A stretch of DNA of 62,645 bases, taken from the NCBI RefSeq assembly GCF_900120295.1, contig NZ_LT635463.1:1-62645 (forward strand), written 5' to 3'. This document shows positions 1 through 7,538 of the stretch, in pieces (the stretch's first letter is position 1; each line of letters starts with the position of its first letter). This stretch comes from Blautia sp. Marseille-P3201T (GTDB lineage Bacteria; Bacillota; Clostridia; Lachnospirales; Lachnospiraceae). The translations under genes and the position numbers were made by a program. The notes below the pieces were generated by a model that did no database searches, was not told where the DNA came from, and worked only from the letters and a program-made list of their open reading frames with translations.

Positions 1-127
1 CCCGCCATTTTACTGTTATAATATTTTTTCTGGTAAACGCCATCTCCGTTATCAATGATGCCTGTGTTAGGACCAGTATTACCTTCGATTGTAACAAATA
101 AATCGCCCTGCACATCAATAACTAATC
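1..127. repeat. Terminal overlap marking a circular molecule
   Basis: Bases 1-127 are repeated without a mismatch at 62519-62645. The coding frame of the wall-hydrolase gene continues in register through the join. A 127-base overlap is what a short-read assembler leaves when it closes a circle at a k-mer of 127. The real molecule is therefore read as a 62,518-bp circle and the second copy is redundant. A genuine terminal direct repeat of a linear phage is the alternative, but there are no virion genes. Confidence 0.93.
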
Positions 128-1100
128 CTGTATGACTAAATGTTTTTCCATTCCAGAACATTACAACATCACCTACTGCAGGATTTGCATGATGGGTAAA
201 TCGACTCGCTAAGTCAGGCACATACACATAGGGATAGTGTTTCAAAAGTTCATCTGCTTTTGCTTTTCCGAAAGCCTGTACAAAAACCCACGTAACAAAA
301 CAGGCACACCAAGGAGATTTCTGCCATTCAGGTCTAATATCTCTCCAATATTTTGTATAATTGCCATCACCTGCATTACCTGTTTTGCTATCTAAATCAT
401 AATTTGATTTCTTTTCTAAATATCCAACTTCATCCTGCGCAACTTTAATGGCTGCCTGAATGGCAGCTTCAGGTGTAACAACAAAATTACTGATATATTT
501 TTTTAAGGACTCATATACCATTTTTTGCCGGCTTTTATACGCCCCTACCTGATTTCCTGTATCCGTTTTACATGCAGCATATAAATGGTCAAGTGTATAC
601 GGTGTTTCCGTTTTTGCTAAAATTCTTGTTACTGCTCCTAAACCACCCTGATGTCTGAAATTTGCGCACATCATTTTAGCATCCATATCCGTCACTCCCA
701 GATTTGCAGCCTCCTGTACATAAGCTTCCATCTGTTCATCTACTAATAAATCCTGACACTGATGCCCTACTTCACTGTCAATAATTCGAACAATACATTT
801 TGCTTTTGCTGAGTCTTTTGAAACCTGATATGTTGCCCAGTTTTTTGTATCCAAATCGTTACCAATACCCGCAGTATCTAATTCTGCAAATAAAGAAGGA
901 TTTTTCTGACGAATATTCTTTAAAAGACGCTGGGCTTCTGTCGCATACCACTGACCTGCACCAATAGTAATTGCTTTTTCGTTGCTTGTATTTGCATAAG
1001 CTTCCGTAAAATCAGCATAATCTTTATTTCCATAAACTTGTCCGCCAGTTTCTACTGCGTAAATAATATTTCGCATTACCTCTTTTTCGTAATCTGTCAT
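1..1100 (-). CDS. Lysozyme-like/CHAP/SH3 wall hydrolase, probable bacteriocin (N-terminal part, crosses junction)
   Basis: First 366 codons of an 875-aa protein that continues at 62518-60991 across the circle join. The start at 1100 follows a weak GAGGTAAGA ribosome site. Residues 1-175 look like a lysozyme-type domain: ETGG near residue 17, then ITIGAGQ and a FAELD block. Residues about 190-350 are a CHAP amidase/endopeptidase domain, with Cys in PWCACF near 265 and His in SHTGLV near 322. There is no signal peptide, so release probably needs lysis or the neighbouring holin. The promoter upstream has the TTTACA-N16-CTTTTT form shared with the holin and the 855-aa gene. Its role as a secreted killing protein is inferred from the locus. 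A phage-type endolysin is the alternative, but no other phage genes exist. Confidence 0.85.
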   Translation of the reverse strand, partial: MTDYEKEVMRNIIYAVETGGQVYGNKDYADFTEAYANTSNEKAITIGAGQWYATEAQRLLKNIRQKNPSLFAELDTAGIGNDLDTKNWATYQVSKDSAKAKCIVRIIDSEVGHQCQDLLVDEQMEAYVQEAANLGVTDMDAKMMCANFRHQGGLGAVTRILAKTETPYTLDHLYAACKTDTGNQVGAYKSRQKMVYESLKKYISNFVVTPEAAIQAAIKVAQDEVGYLEKKSNYDLDSKTGNAGDGNYTKYWRDIRPEWQKSPWCACFVTWVFVQAFGKAKADELLKHYPYVYVPDLASRFTHHANPAVGDVVMFWNGKTFSHTGLVIDVQGDLFVTIEGNTGPNTGIIDNGDGVYQKKYYNSKMA

Positions 1101-1147
1101 GTTTCTTACCTCTTAATTTTTTATTTGAATTAGCTAACTCACTAATT

Positions 1148-1175
1148 AAAAAGAGCTTTAAGAGAATTTTGTAAA
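1148..1175 (-). promoter_or_regulatory. UviA/TcdR-type promoter of the 875-aa gene
   Basis: On the minus strand TTTACA (1175-1170) is followed after 16 bases by CTTTTT (1153-1148). This is identical in both boxes and spacing to the promoters of the holin and of the 855-aa gene. TTTACA is the known -35 element of the UviA/TcdR/BotR/TetR sigma family. No sigma-A -10 is visible at this position. Confidence 0.7.
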
Positions 1176-1212
1176 CATGACTTTTTAAACATTTTGCGTA
1201 ATAGTTTTATAT

Positions 1213-1986
1213 CTACGGAACAATACAACTAACGGAGAGTGCATAATATGTATTTTCTTTCATATAGTATGTAACAGTGATCAAAGAATTCACACTTGCT
1301 TCTTGTGGCATACTGGCTTTTGACACATTAAAGACAATACTTTCTCCATTATTATCCCCTTCGTCAACATGTATTTTTATTGTTTCATCTGTAAGTTCCT
1401 GTATCTGTCCGGAAGAAACATACACGATCATTTCTTTTTCATCATTATCCGTAGAAATTTTTGTTACAATGTTTCTCCCTTTTTCCTCATAATAAGTAAT
1501 AGAAACTGTTAATCCTGTTCTAATTCTGCATTCCCTATCTTCCAGATAACCTGATGTTGGAATAACTTCTTTTTCTGCATTTGTAATATCAAATTCCACT
1601 CCACGATCAAGACCTTCTTCCGGATAATTTCTTCCTCCCGAATTTTCTAAATCTACAATAATAATATTCCCCTCTGTTTCCAAAACATATCCCTCTACTA
1701 CCTTTTCCTGCTTAATGGTATTGTCAGCGTTTTCTTCCATTTGATTTTGTGTCCCAATTTCTTGTTCGACGTTATTACTACTGCCTTCTCCTATTTCATT
1801 CTTTACATAATCTCCTTGCAATACTTCTTCCCCTGTTTTTTCTTCTTCGACCACATCTTTATCGCTCTGAATTATTTCTGAAGTCTCTTTATCCTTCTTT
1901 TCCTCTGTTTTTGTAAGCGTACATCCTCCCAGCAAACAAGTTATCATAAAAAAATTCACTGCTACAAATAACGGTTTTTTCATCAT
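1213..1986 (-). CDS. Two-domain lipoprotein, candidate immunity protein
   Basis: Predicted 257-aa lipoprotein. An ATG at 1986 fits the GAAAGGTGG ribosome site better than the upstream GTG at 1995. A hydrophobic leader ends in the lipobox LLGGC, so the mature protein should be anchored on the outer membrane face. An acidic, low-complexity linker rich in E, N and Q follows. The C-terminal half holds two similar beta-rich modules, each ending in a TYY motif and a short hydrophobic strand. It sits directly upstream of the 875-aa wall hydrolase. Unlike the island's other genes it has a sigma-A-like extended -10 rather than a TTTACA promoter. Constant surface display beside an inducible wall hydrolase suggests self-protection. 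That is inference, and no family was recognised. Confidence 0.7.
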   Translation of the reverse strand: MMKKPLFVAVNFFMITCLLGGCTLTKTEEKKDKETSEIIQSDKDVVEEEKTGEEVLQGDYVKNEIGEGSSNNVEQEIGTQNQMEENADNTIKQEKVVEGYVLETEGNIIIVDLENSGGRNYPEEGLDRGVEFDITNAEKEVIPTSGYLEDRECRIRTGLTVSITYYEEKGRNIVTKISTDNDEKEMIVYVSSGQIQELTDETIKIHVDEGDNNGESIVFNVSKASMPQEASVNSLITVTYYMKENTYYALSVSCIVP

Positions 1987-2039
1987 CTTATCCACCTTTC
2001 CATAAAATACCTTATAAAAATCAAATACTCAATTCCTAG

Positions 2040-2055
2040 AATAATTATAACATAC
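2040..2055 (-). promoter_or_regulatory. Extended -10 sigma-A promoter of the lipoprotein gene
   Basis: The minus strand reads TG-T-TATAAT, with TATAAT at 2048-2043, about 55 bases upstream of the lipoprotein start. This is an extended -10 of the vegetative sigma factor. No good -35 is present, and there is no TTTACA box, which sets this gene apart from its neighbours. Confidence 0.5.
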
Positions 2056-2121
2056 TATCTATTTTTTTAATATTGTCATTCATATAAATCAACTATACTG
2101 ATCTTCTCTTAAATAATTTAG

Positions 2122-2149
2122 TTTACAATTCTCCTACTTTATTCTTTTT
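2122..2149 (+). promoter_or_regulatory. UviA/TcdR-type promoter of the holin gene
   Basis: TTTACA (2122-2127), a 16-base spacer, then CTTTTT (2144-2149), 42 bases before the holin start. It has the same boxes and spacing as the promoters of the 875-aa and 855-aa wall hydrolases on the other strand. This points to coordinated expression of lysis and toxin genes. Confidence 0.7.
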
Positions 2150-2191
2150 TCTAATTATATTGGACGCTATGTATAAAAAGGAGATGAAAAT

Positions 2192-2410
2192 ATGAATTTG
2201 AATACTTATCTAAAACGCTTTAAAAATCCATCCACCATTATCGGTATTTCCGGTTATATTCTTACAATTCTTTCTACTATGGGCGTAGAAATAAATAATG
2301 GTGCTGTAATGACAATTATACAATGCTTATGCGGCATCGCTGTATTATTGGGAATATTAAATAATCCTGAAACATCCGGATTAGATTTTCCAGTATTACC
2401 AAAAAAATAA
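2192..2410 (+). CDS. Holin of the phi LC3 type
   Basis: A 72-aa protein with two membrane segments (about residues 15-31 and 39-57), a basic RFKNP motif at the N-terminus and a C-terminal GILNNPETSGL. The latter corresponds to the GxxNDPTTxG signature of phi LC3-family phage holins. The ribosome site AAGGAG lies eight bases upstream. Holins open the membrane so that leaderless wall hydrolases can leave the cell. Here it lies between the sigma gene and the lipoprotein, and has the same promoter type as the toxins. The role matches that of UviB at the pIP404 bacteriocin locus and TcdE at the C. difficile toxin locus. No virion genes accompany it. Confidence 0.85.
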   Translation: MNLNTYLKRFKNPSTIIGISGYILTILSTMGVEINNGAVMTIIQCLCGIAVLLGILNNPETSGLDFPVLPKK

Positions 2411-2432
2411 ATATTCCATTTAGCGTCCAATT

Positions 2433-2470
2433 AGGAGCTGCTATCCCAAAAATTCGCAGCTCCTTTTTTC
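2433..2470 (+). terminator. Rho-independent terminator after the holin gene
   Basis: AGGAGCTGC (2433-2441) pairs with GCAGCTCCT (2456-2464) and is followed by a run of six T. It ends the rightward holin transcript and also separates it from the convergent sigma-factor gene. Confidence 0.85.
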
Positions 2471-2497
2471 TCAAATTAAACCACATAGTAAAACCTA

Positions 2498-3025
2498 TTA
2501 TGTATATTTTTTAAATTCCTCCAGTAATTTTTTCTTTTCTTGATTTACATACTGCCTAGAAACTCCTAAAATCCGGCTAATTTCTGCACTATTCATATTT
2601 GCTACTATGTACAACATCATAATCAGCCATTTCTTATAGTTTCGCTTTTTCAATTTTTCCATACTACATTTGAATTCAATATTTGACAATTCCTGTTCAT
2701 GCTTCGGATCAGAAAGAAGATATTCATATTCCGCTATATCCATTTCTTGCATTTTCTTATAATTTTCTGCCAATAAGCGGCTAAAATGGTGTTCCACAGC
2801 TTTTTCCATATAACGCAAATATTCCGGATCACTCCTTCCAACTTCCATTGCTTTTATGCATTGCAGTAAAATTATATAATATTCCTGCATCGCATCTTCT
2901 CTTTCCATAAAATAAGTTTTACCTGCATATTTCTTTATAAGCGGTGTCATCATCGTGATAATTTCTTCTAATACTTCCTTATTTCCTAATTTACATTGTG
3001 CAATTTTATCACTAAGTTTGTCCAT
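2498..3025 (-). CDS. Group 5 sigma factor of the UviA/TcdR/BotR type
   Basis: A 175-aa protein with the layout of small toxin-gene sigma factors. Residues about 8-100 form a region-2-like part, with KKYAGKTYF and an EDAMQEYYIILLQCI helix. Residues about 140-172 form a region-4 helix-turn-helix containing NSAEISRILGVSRQYVN. The size equals that of UviA, TcdR, BotR and TetR, which direct RNA polymerase to bacteriocin and toxin promoters with a TTTACA -35. The start follows an AGGGGGG ribosome site. Its own promoter has TTTACA as well, so positive autoregulation is likely. It is the best candidate activator of the six TTTACA promoters in the island. A conventional ECF sigma is less likely because no anti-sigma gene is adjacent. 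Confidence 0.82.
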   Translation of the reverse strand: MDKLSDKIAQCKLGNKEVLEEIITMMTPLIKKYAGKTYFMEREDAMQEYYIILLQCIKAMEVGRSDPEYLRYMEKAVEHHFSRLLAENYKKMQEMDIAEYEYLLSDPKHEQELSNIEFKCSMEKLKKRNYKKWLIMMLYIVANMNSAEISRILGVSRQYVNQEKKKLLEEFKKYT

Positions 3026-3043
3026 ATTATCCCCCCTAGGGAT

Positions 3044-3071
3044 AACTAGACAAAACTTTATTTAATGTAAA
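3044..3071 (-). promoter_or_regulatory. TTTACA promoter of the sigma-factor gene
   Basis: On the minus strand TTTACA (3071-3066) is followed after 16 bases by CTAGTT (3049-3044), about 20 bases upstream of the start codon. It matches the island's consensus and indicates that the sigma factor may activate its own gene. Confidence 0.55.
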
Positions 3072-3175
3072 CCAAATCTTAAAATTTTTTTATTTTCAAG
3101 TAAATGTCATGTCCTTCTATATCTTAATCCGAATGAACAATGTCTAAAATTATCTTATAGCCACAGAAAAATTTT

Positions 3176-3203
3176 AAAAAGGGCGAAATTTCGCCCTTTT
3201 TTT
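3176..3203. terminator. Bidirectional terminator
   Basis: AAAAAGGGCGAAATTTCGCCCTTTTT forms an 11-13 bp hairpin with T runs on both strands. It closes the transcript of the 178-aa gene (stop at 3211) and insulates the sigma gene. Confidence 0.85.
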
Positions 3204-3210
3204 CAAAACA

Positions 3211-3747
3211 TTATCCAATTGCTCCGATAAATGAACAATCTTTTCCCATTGTTGAACCTTTATCTAATCCCGCATCAATAAAGGCTGAACCCACATCTGC
3301 ATAAATTCCTTCTTCTGCCTCAAACGCATAAATGTTCATCAACCCCGGATTTGATTGCCCACAAGCTGCATCTCTGTCTGTAAGAATAATATATCCAGCC
3401 GGAAGTGTACCCATATAACCGCCTTGAGCGCTATAATAGTTTTCATCACGGCGTAATTTGAATGCATAATAGGTGTCCCCTTTCCAAATCACCTCTTTAT
3501 AGCATACCTCTGGCAATAATGTTAAGCATCCTGTACCACTTGGACCTGCCAACCAACCATGAGTAGGAACTCCTTCACTGTTTCTGAAATAAATACGCTG
3601 GTAGTCTGTACCACTGTGATTTCCTTCCCAGCCTCCTACCCATGCAAAAATCTCGTTTGGGTATAACTTTCCAATAACATCTGTTCCACCATTTGATCTT
3701 GTAATATTCCATACCTGATTACTTCTGTTTACACAATAATTTCCCAT
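3211..3747 (-). CDS. 178-aa protein of the bacteriocin island, SH3-like N-terminus
   Basis: No family was recognised. Residues about 1-65 resemble an SH3-like module: a stretch with VIGKLYPNEIFAWVGGW followed by a strand ending in HGWL. The rest is a compact Gly, Tyr and Asp-rich domain with an AACGQSNPG turn. There is no signal peptide or membrane segment. A TTTACA promoter lies upstream, divergent from that of the 812-aa toxin gene only 25-50 bp away, so the two are probably switched on together. It may be a wall-binding accessory protein or a small bacteriocin in its own right. Ribosome site AAAAGGAGA precedes ATG 3747. Confidence 0.7.
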   Translation of the reverse strand: MGNYCVNRSNQVWNITRSNGGTDVIGKLYPNEIFAWVGGWEGNHSGTDYQRIYFRNSEGVPTHGWLAGPSGTGCLTLLPEVCYKEVIWKGDTYYAFKLRRDENYYSAQGGYMGTLPAGYIILTDRDAACGQSNPGLMNIYAFEAEEGIYADVGSAFIDAGLDKGSTMGKDCSFIGAIG

Positions 3748-3792
3748 TTTATAATTCTCCTTTTCTATTATTGATTTGCAAATCTACTTTAC

Positions 3793-3820
3793 TAAATATC
3801 AAAAAAATATTTTTTGTAAA
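3793..3820 (-). promoter_or_regulatory. TTTACA promoter of the 178-aa gene
   Basis: On the minus strand TTTACA (3820-3815) is followed by TATTTA after 16 bases, or by ATATTT after 15. The -35 matches the island consensus. The -10 is a weaker match than in the CTTTTT group. Confidence 0.5.
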
Positions 3821-3843
3821 TATCATTTTTTATCAATTCAAGG

Positions 3844-3872
3844 TTTACATTATAAATTTCGCTATGTATTTA
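3844..3872 (+). promoter_or_regulatory. TTTACA promoter of the 812-aa toxin gene
   Basis: TTTACA (3844-3849) is followed by GTATTT after 16 bases or TATTTA after 17, with the start codon at 3905. It lies back to back with the promoter of the 178-aa gene. Confidence 0.55.
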
Positions 3873-3904
3873 CTATATATAAAAATATGAAAGGAGATTT
3901 TATT

Positions 3905-6343
3905 ATGGATCAAATGGTATTAGAAACACAAAAATGGCTCAATAACACTTATAATGGCATAGAAGGTTTTGAGCCTTTTACCGACAATGAACTGGATGGT
4001 GTAACAGGGCGGGGAACATTTAAAAGACTTATAGAAGCCTTACAGATTGAAGCTAACAAGCAATATGGTGCATCTCTTGTTGTAGATGGAGATTTTGGTA
4101 AAGGCACTCTGGAAGCTCTTCCGGATATTGTCTCAGTATTTGGAGTAAAAAATAACATCCATTATATCATTCAGGGCTCTTTATGGTGTAAAGGTTATCC
4201 AGCCGGCACTTTAGATGGTATTTACGGAGAAGCAAGTCAGAAAGGTGTCAAAGAATTTCAAAGTGATGCAGGAATTGCAAATGATGGAATTGTTCGCCCA
4301 TATATACTGCAAGGAATTATGAATACAGACGGTTATAAATATATCGGAAATGTAGGAACAAACGAATACTATAAACATTTAGTTCAGCTCGGAATGAATA
4401 CAAACTATGGAAATAAAGTAGGATTAACAGCTCCAAATGGGGAATGGGAAAGAAAATCCCATCAAAATTATATTAAATGTTGCCAGATTGAATGGGGATG
4501 CACACCTGTTGATGGTATTTGGGGAACTGGAACTATGAATAGTGCTCCTACTCTCTCCCAAAGTACATCTGGATATAGTAATTCCAAAAGGTTATTAACA
4601 TGGGGATTAACAATCAACGGATTTTACCCCGGTCACTTAACTGGTGTTTTCGATAACCAAGTTTACAACGCTGTTTACAAATTTCAAGACTTTTTACGTT
4701 TAGGAGCTGATGGCATTGCTGGTAAAAATACATGGGCGTCCCTTTTAAGCAGTAGAGGTAACACAGCCCGCCCAGCTACTGCCTGTGACACAAGCACACG
4801 ACTCACAGCCGAAACTGCAAAAGGCTTAAAGGCTGCTGGATATAGAGATATTGGAAGATACTTAACAAATGCTAAAACCGGAAATTTTGACAAAAAAATG
4901 ACCAGCGAAGAATTAGAGATTATTGAGGCTGCTGGATTAAGAGTTTTCCCAATTTATCAGACATACGGCGGTGAAGCATCTTATTTTAATCGTTATCAAG
5001 GACAAAAAGATGGAGAAGAAGCAAAAAAAGCCGCACGAGAATTTGGTTTTCCACCATCTGCAACCATTTATTTTGCTGTCGATTACGATGCTTTGATGGA
5101 TGATATTGCTTCTCATATTATCCCCTATTTTCAAGGAATTAACGAAGTCATTACTGGATGTTTTCACCCCGGAGTATATGGTCCTAGAGCTGTATGTAAT
5201 AGATTAAAAGTATATGGCTTAGCTGAAAAAAGCTTTGTAGCTAATATGTCGAGCGGTTTTACCGGAAATATCGGGCAAATTATGCCATCAAATTGGGCAT
5301 ACGATCAATTCTACGAAACAACTGCCGCCGGAATAGGAATTGATAAAAATATTGCTTCTCCTATATGTACTGCTATCTCACCTGCTGATTTTGTCTCCTA
5401 TGATATTCCTAGTGAACCCGAAATTTCACAAAATTTTCAGGTATTCAAAAAAATATATGATCTGGCGTGGGAGTTCCTTGAGTCTATTTCAATGCCTACT
5501 GTTGGAATATACCCAAGCGTCTTTAATGCCAATGCAATGGCTCTACAATATTTAAGAACATCTGGATATAGTAATTCTAGTAGTAGATTAAATTTAAGCG
5601 GTATAGCATGGGACTTTATAGCTGGTCCTCGTGATCCAGAATTTGTTAAACTTGTAGAAAAAACTTATAGCGATATTGTACCAGAAGATATTTCTATTAT
5701 CGATCCGTTAACTGGAACCTCTATTTCTTTCCCGCATTATGCAGCAACCTTAAATGCATGTATTGTTGGCACAGCCGGGTTAAATTTTGAATTCTTAGAA
5801 AGAGATGTCGATGCGTTTTCAGGATGGGCTGGCGATTTAATGCAGATGGCTGCTGTCTTGCAAATTTCTGCTGATATGGGGTATAATTATTTTAATATAA
5901 GCGACCTCCAAAATATTATTGGAGCTCCACCTTTAAGTCTGCAGGACTATCATCTGTTTTTTAAAAATGCAAATGGCGATATTGTAGAAATGGAAACAAA
6001 AGATGCTGGTTTTAGTAGAGAAGACTTCTATCAGGATATTGATGCCTACAATATTTCTAAAATTTATGACTTATCCAGTGTAAAACTGCATATTGCTCTA
6101 AATGATTACTATAACATCTCCAAACATTATAAAAAAAGATTTAGCATCTTCAAGAACAAACTTTTAGAGCAATATGAAGGAAAAACACTGTATCAAATCA
6201 TTGCAAAATTTTCTAAAGAAGATCTTGGTCCATTATCTAAATTTTTTGAGCACGCATTTGGCAACTTTAATTCAGATATATACGGAGAAATTTTAGCTCA
6301 GGCTTATGAAGAAAAAATAAGTGTTTTAGCTGAAGCTTTATAA
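3905..6343 (+). CDS. 812-aa wall-targeting toxin: PG-binding + DUF1906 hydrolase + unknown C-terminal domain
   Basis: The start at 3905 follows AAAGGAG; an in-frame upstream ATG at 3776 would place the promoter inside the gene. Residues 1-285 hold several peptidoglycan-binding modules (DGxxG turns, AVYKFQ, DGIAGKNTWASLL). Residues about 295-495 match the DUF1906/Rv2525c-like glycoside hydrolase fold: GYRDIGRYL, VFPIYQTYG, IYFAVDYD, GVYGPRAVC. Residues 500-812 are a separate domain with HYAATLNA near 611, GWAGDL near 640 and an acidic DFYQDIDAYNI block near 705. The C-terminal domain was not recognised; a toxic activity is inferred from its position and the membrane-protein gene 15 bases downstream. 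There is no signal peptide. The promoter is of TTTACA type. Confidence 0.8.
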   Translation: MDQMVLETQKWLNNTYNGIEGFEPFTDNELDGVTGRGTFKRLIEALQIEANKQYGASLVVDGDFGKGTLEALPDIVSVFGVKNNIHYIIQGSLWCKGYPAGTLDGIYGEASQKGVKEFQSDAGIANDGIVRPYILQGIMNTDGYKYIGNVGTNEYYKHLVQLGMNTNYGNKVGLTAPNGEWERKSHQNYIKCCQIEWGCTPVDGIWGTGTMNSAPTLSQSTSGYSNSKRLLTWGLTINGFYPGHLTGVFDNQVYNAVYKFQDFLRLGADGIAGKNTWASLLSSRGNTARPATACDTSTRLTAETAKGLKAAGYRDIGRYLTNAKTGNFDKKMTSEELEIIEAAGLRVFPIYQTYGGEASYFNRYQGQKDGEEAKKAAREFGFPPSATIYFAVDYDALMDDIASHIIPYFQGINEVITGCFHPGVYGPRAVCNRLKVYGLAEKSFVANMSSGFTGNIGQIMPSNWAYDQFYETTAAGIGIDKNIASPICTAISPADFVSYDIPSEPEISQNFQVFKKIYDLAWEFLESISMPTVGIYPSVFNANAMALQYLRTSGYSNSSSRLNLSGIAWDFIAGPRDPEFVKLVEKTYSDIVPEDISIIDPLTGTSISFPHYAATLNACIVGTAGLNFEFLERDVDAFSGWAGDLMQMAAVLQISADMGYNYFNISDLQNIIGAPPLSLQDYHLFFKNANGDIVEMETKDAGFSREDFYQDIDAYNISKIYDLSSVKLHIALNDYYNISKHYKKRFSIFKNKLLEQYEGKTLYQIIAKFSKEDLGPLSKFFEHAFGNFNSDIYGEILAQAYEEKISVLAEAL

Positions 6344-6358
6344 AAAAGGAGGATAACC

Positions 6359-6754
6359 ATGTTAAAAAAGTTAAAAGGACTATTTGCATTTGCCATTTAT
6401 GGTTTTCTTATTATTTATATGTTTTATTATATAGACAGTAGCGAAAAAAACTCACCTGCTATTTTTCTGTATGTGTTCTTTTTTTTGGGTGGCTCTGGTA
6501 TAATCAATTTTTTCTCTGGAAGGCTTATTCAAAAACTTGGTAATATGAAAACATTTTTTGGAAGATTTCTCTATACGGTTGCTACCTGCCTTATAACTTT
6601 TTTAGCATGTTATCTTTTTTCAAATCATTTCGGTTATACGTGGAATATTGGAGAAGCATTACACTCTGATACATATATCATAGTTATATTATCAACATTA
6701 GGATTTTTCATAGGCGAAATATATCAATATAAAAAAGACCATCTTAGTAAATAA
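6359..6754 (+). CDS. Four-helix membrane protein, candidate immunity protein
   Basis: A 131-aa protein with four predicted membrane helices (about residues 8-25, 35-52, 70-88 and 104-121) and basic ends. It starts 15 bases after the stop of the 812-aa toxin, behind an AAAGGAGG ribosome site, and a strong terminator follows. The pair thus forms a two-gene operon under the TTTACA promoter. No family was recognised. A small polytopic protein directly behind a large modular toxin is the usual arrangement of a cognate immunity protein. If so, the toxin's last domain probably acts at the membrane or in the envelope. A transport role for the toxin cannot be excluded. Confidence 0.75.
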   Translation: MLKKLKGLFAFAIYGFLIIYMFYYIDSSEKNSPAIFLYVFFFLGGSGIINFFSGRLIQKLGNMKTFFGRFLYTVATCLITFLACYLFSNHFGYTWNIGEALHSDTYIIVILSTLGFFIGEIYQYKKDHLSK

Positions 6755-6762
6755 TAAAAGTT

Positions 6763-6797
6763 TTCTGCCAGTAGTAAATCACTACTGGCAGTTTTAA
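6763..6797 (+). terminator. Terminator after the toxin/immunity operon
   Basis: CTGCCAGTAGT pairs with ACTACTGGCAG around a five-base loop and is followed by TTTT. It closes the 3905-6754 operon. Confidence 0.85.
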
Positions 6798-6823
6798 ATA
6801 CTGTATATTTTCAAAAATTACTT

Positions 6824-7513
6824 TTAATAATACATACTTGATTTTATCTGTGTTTTATATTTATAAAACGTATTTCTGGCAATCCCCAATATAGCGATTA
6901 CCTCCTTATCCTTCAAATTCCCCTCAAAGCTTTTAGACATTTTTATTATTTTATCCTTCATTTCTATGGATTTTTTCGTTTCTACTGTGCAGCCTGTCAC
7001 CCTGCCAATTTGTACACCGTCCATCTGAGCCCGAACCATCCCCTCCTTAATTCTTGTATGCAAATACTCTACTTCCTGTTCTGCATTTTGAAACGCAATT
7101 TCTATCTGTCTCTTTGCCACTATCATCAAATATCTGTCTACTGCTTCAAGAATGATATCTACATCTGTACCGGTTAATTGTATATTGCTGCGTAATGCTT
7201 TTTTAAACACATCTGTATTTAAGTGTTCTTCCTTCAGGAAGACAAGATTTACGTCTTGATAGAATAAGTCAATGTAACACTCAAACCCTTCTTCTGCTGT
7301 CCTGCTCATTCTACTTACTTCATCAAATACTATCGTGTCTCTTGGTTTCAGTCCTTTAATCAATTTATTCCAAACTGGTCGATCCATAGTCGTGCCGGTA
7401 TATTTCTCTGAAAAAATTATAGCAGTAGGATATCTCTTTTTAATATTCGCAATCTGCCTTTCTACTTTCTGTTTTGCGGTACTGACTCTTACATATCCAT
7501 ATATATGCTCCAT
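6824..7513 (-). CDS. Serine recombinase (resolvase/invertase family)
   Basis: A 229-aa small serine recombinase. The N-terminal catalytic domain begins with YGYVRVSTAKQKVERQI, in which the Ser of RVS is the nucleophile. TMDRPVWNKL and a DEVSRMSRT motif supply the active-site arginines. A helix-turn-helix (KEVIAILGIARNTFYKY) lies near the C-terminus. Between about residues 95 and 165 there is an insertion with an extended helical stretch, longer than in Tn3-type resolvases. It may resolve plasmid multimers or invert DNA. A second, distinct serine recombinase lies just upstream in the same direction, with AT-rich repeats between them that may be its recombination site. Confidence 0.88.
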   Translation of the reverse strand: MEHIYGYVRVSTAKQKVERQIANIKKRYPTAIIFSEKYTGTTMDRPVWNKLIKGLKPRDTIVFDEVSRMSRTAEEGFECYIDLFYQDVNLVFLKEEHLNTDVFKKALRSNIQLTGTDVDIILEAVDRYLMIVAKRQIEIAFQNAEQEVEYLHTRIKEGMVRAQMDGVQIGRVTGCTVETKKSIEMKDKIIKMSKSFEGNLKDKEVIAILGIARNTFYKYKTQIKSSMYY

Positions 7514-7538
7514 AAAACATCTCCATTTAAACTCTAGG

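Noticed and set aside
1-127. Terminal direct repeat of a linear phage or transposon
   Set aside because: The overlap is exactly 127 bases, keeps a long gene in frame across the join and has no mobile-element ends, so circular closure explains it.
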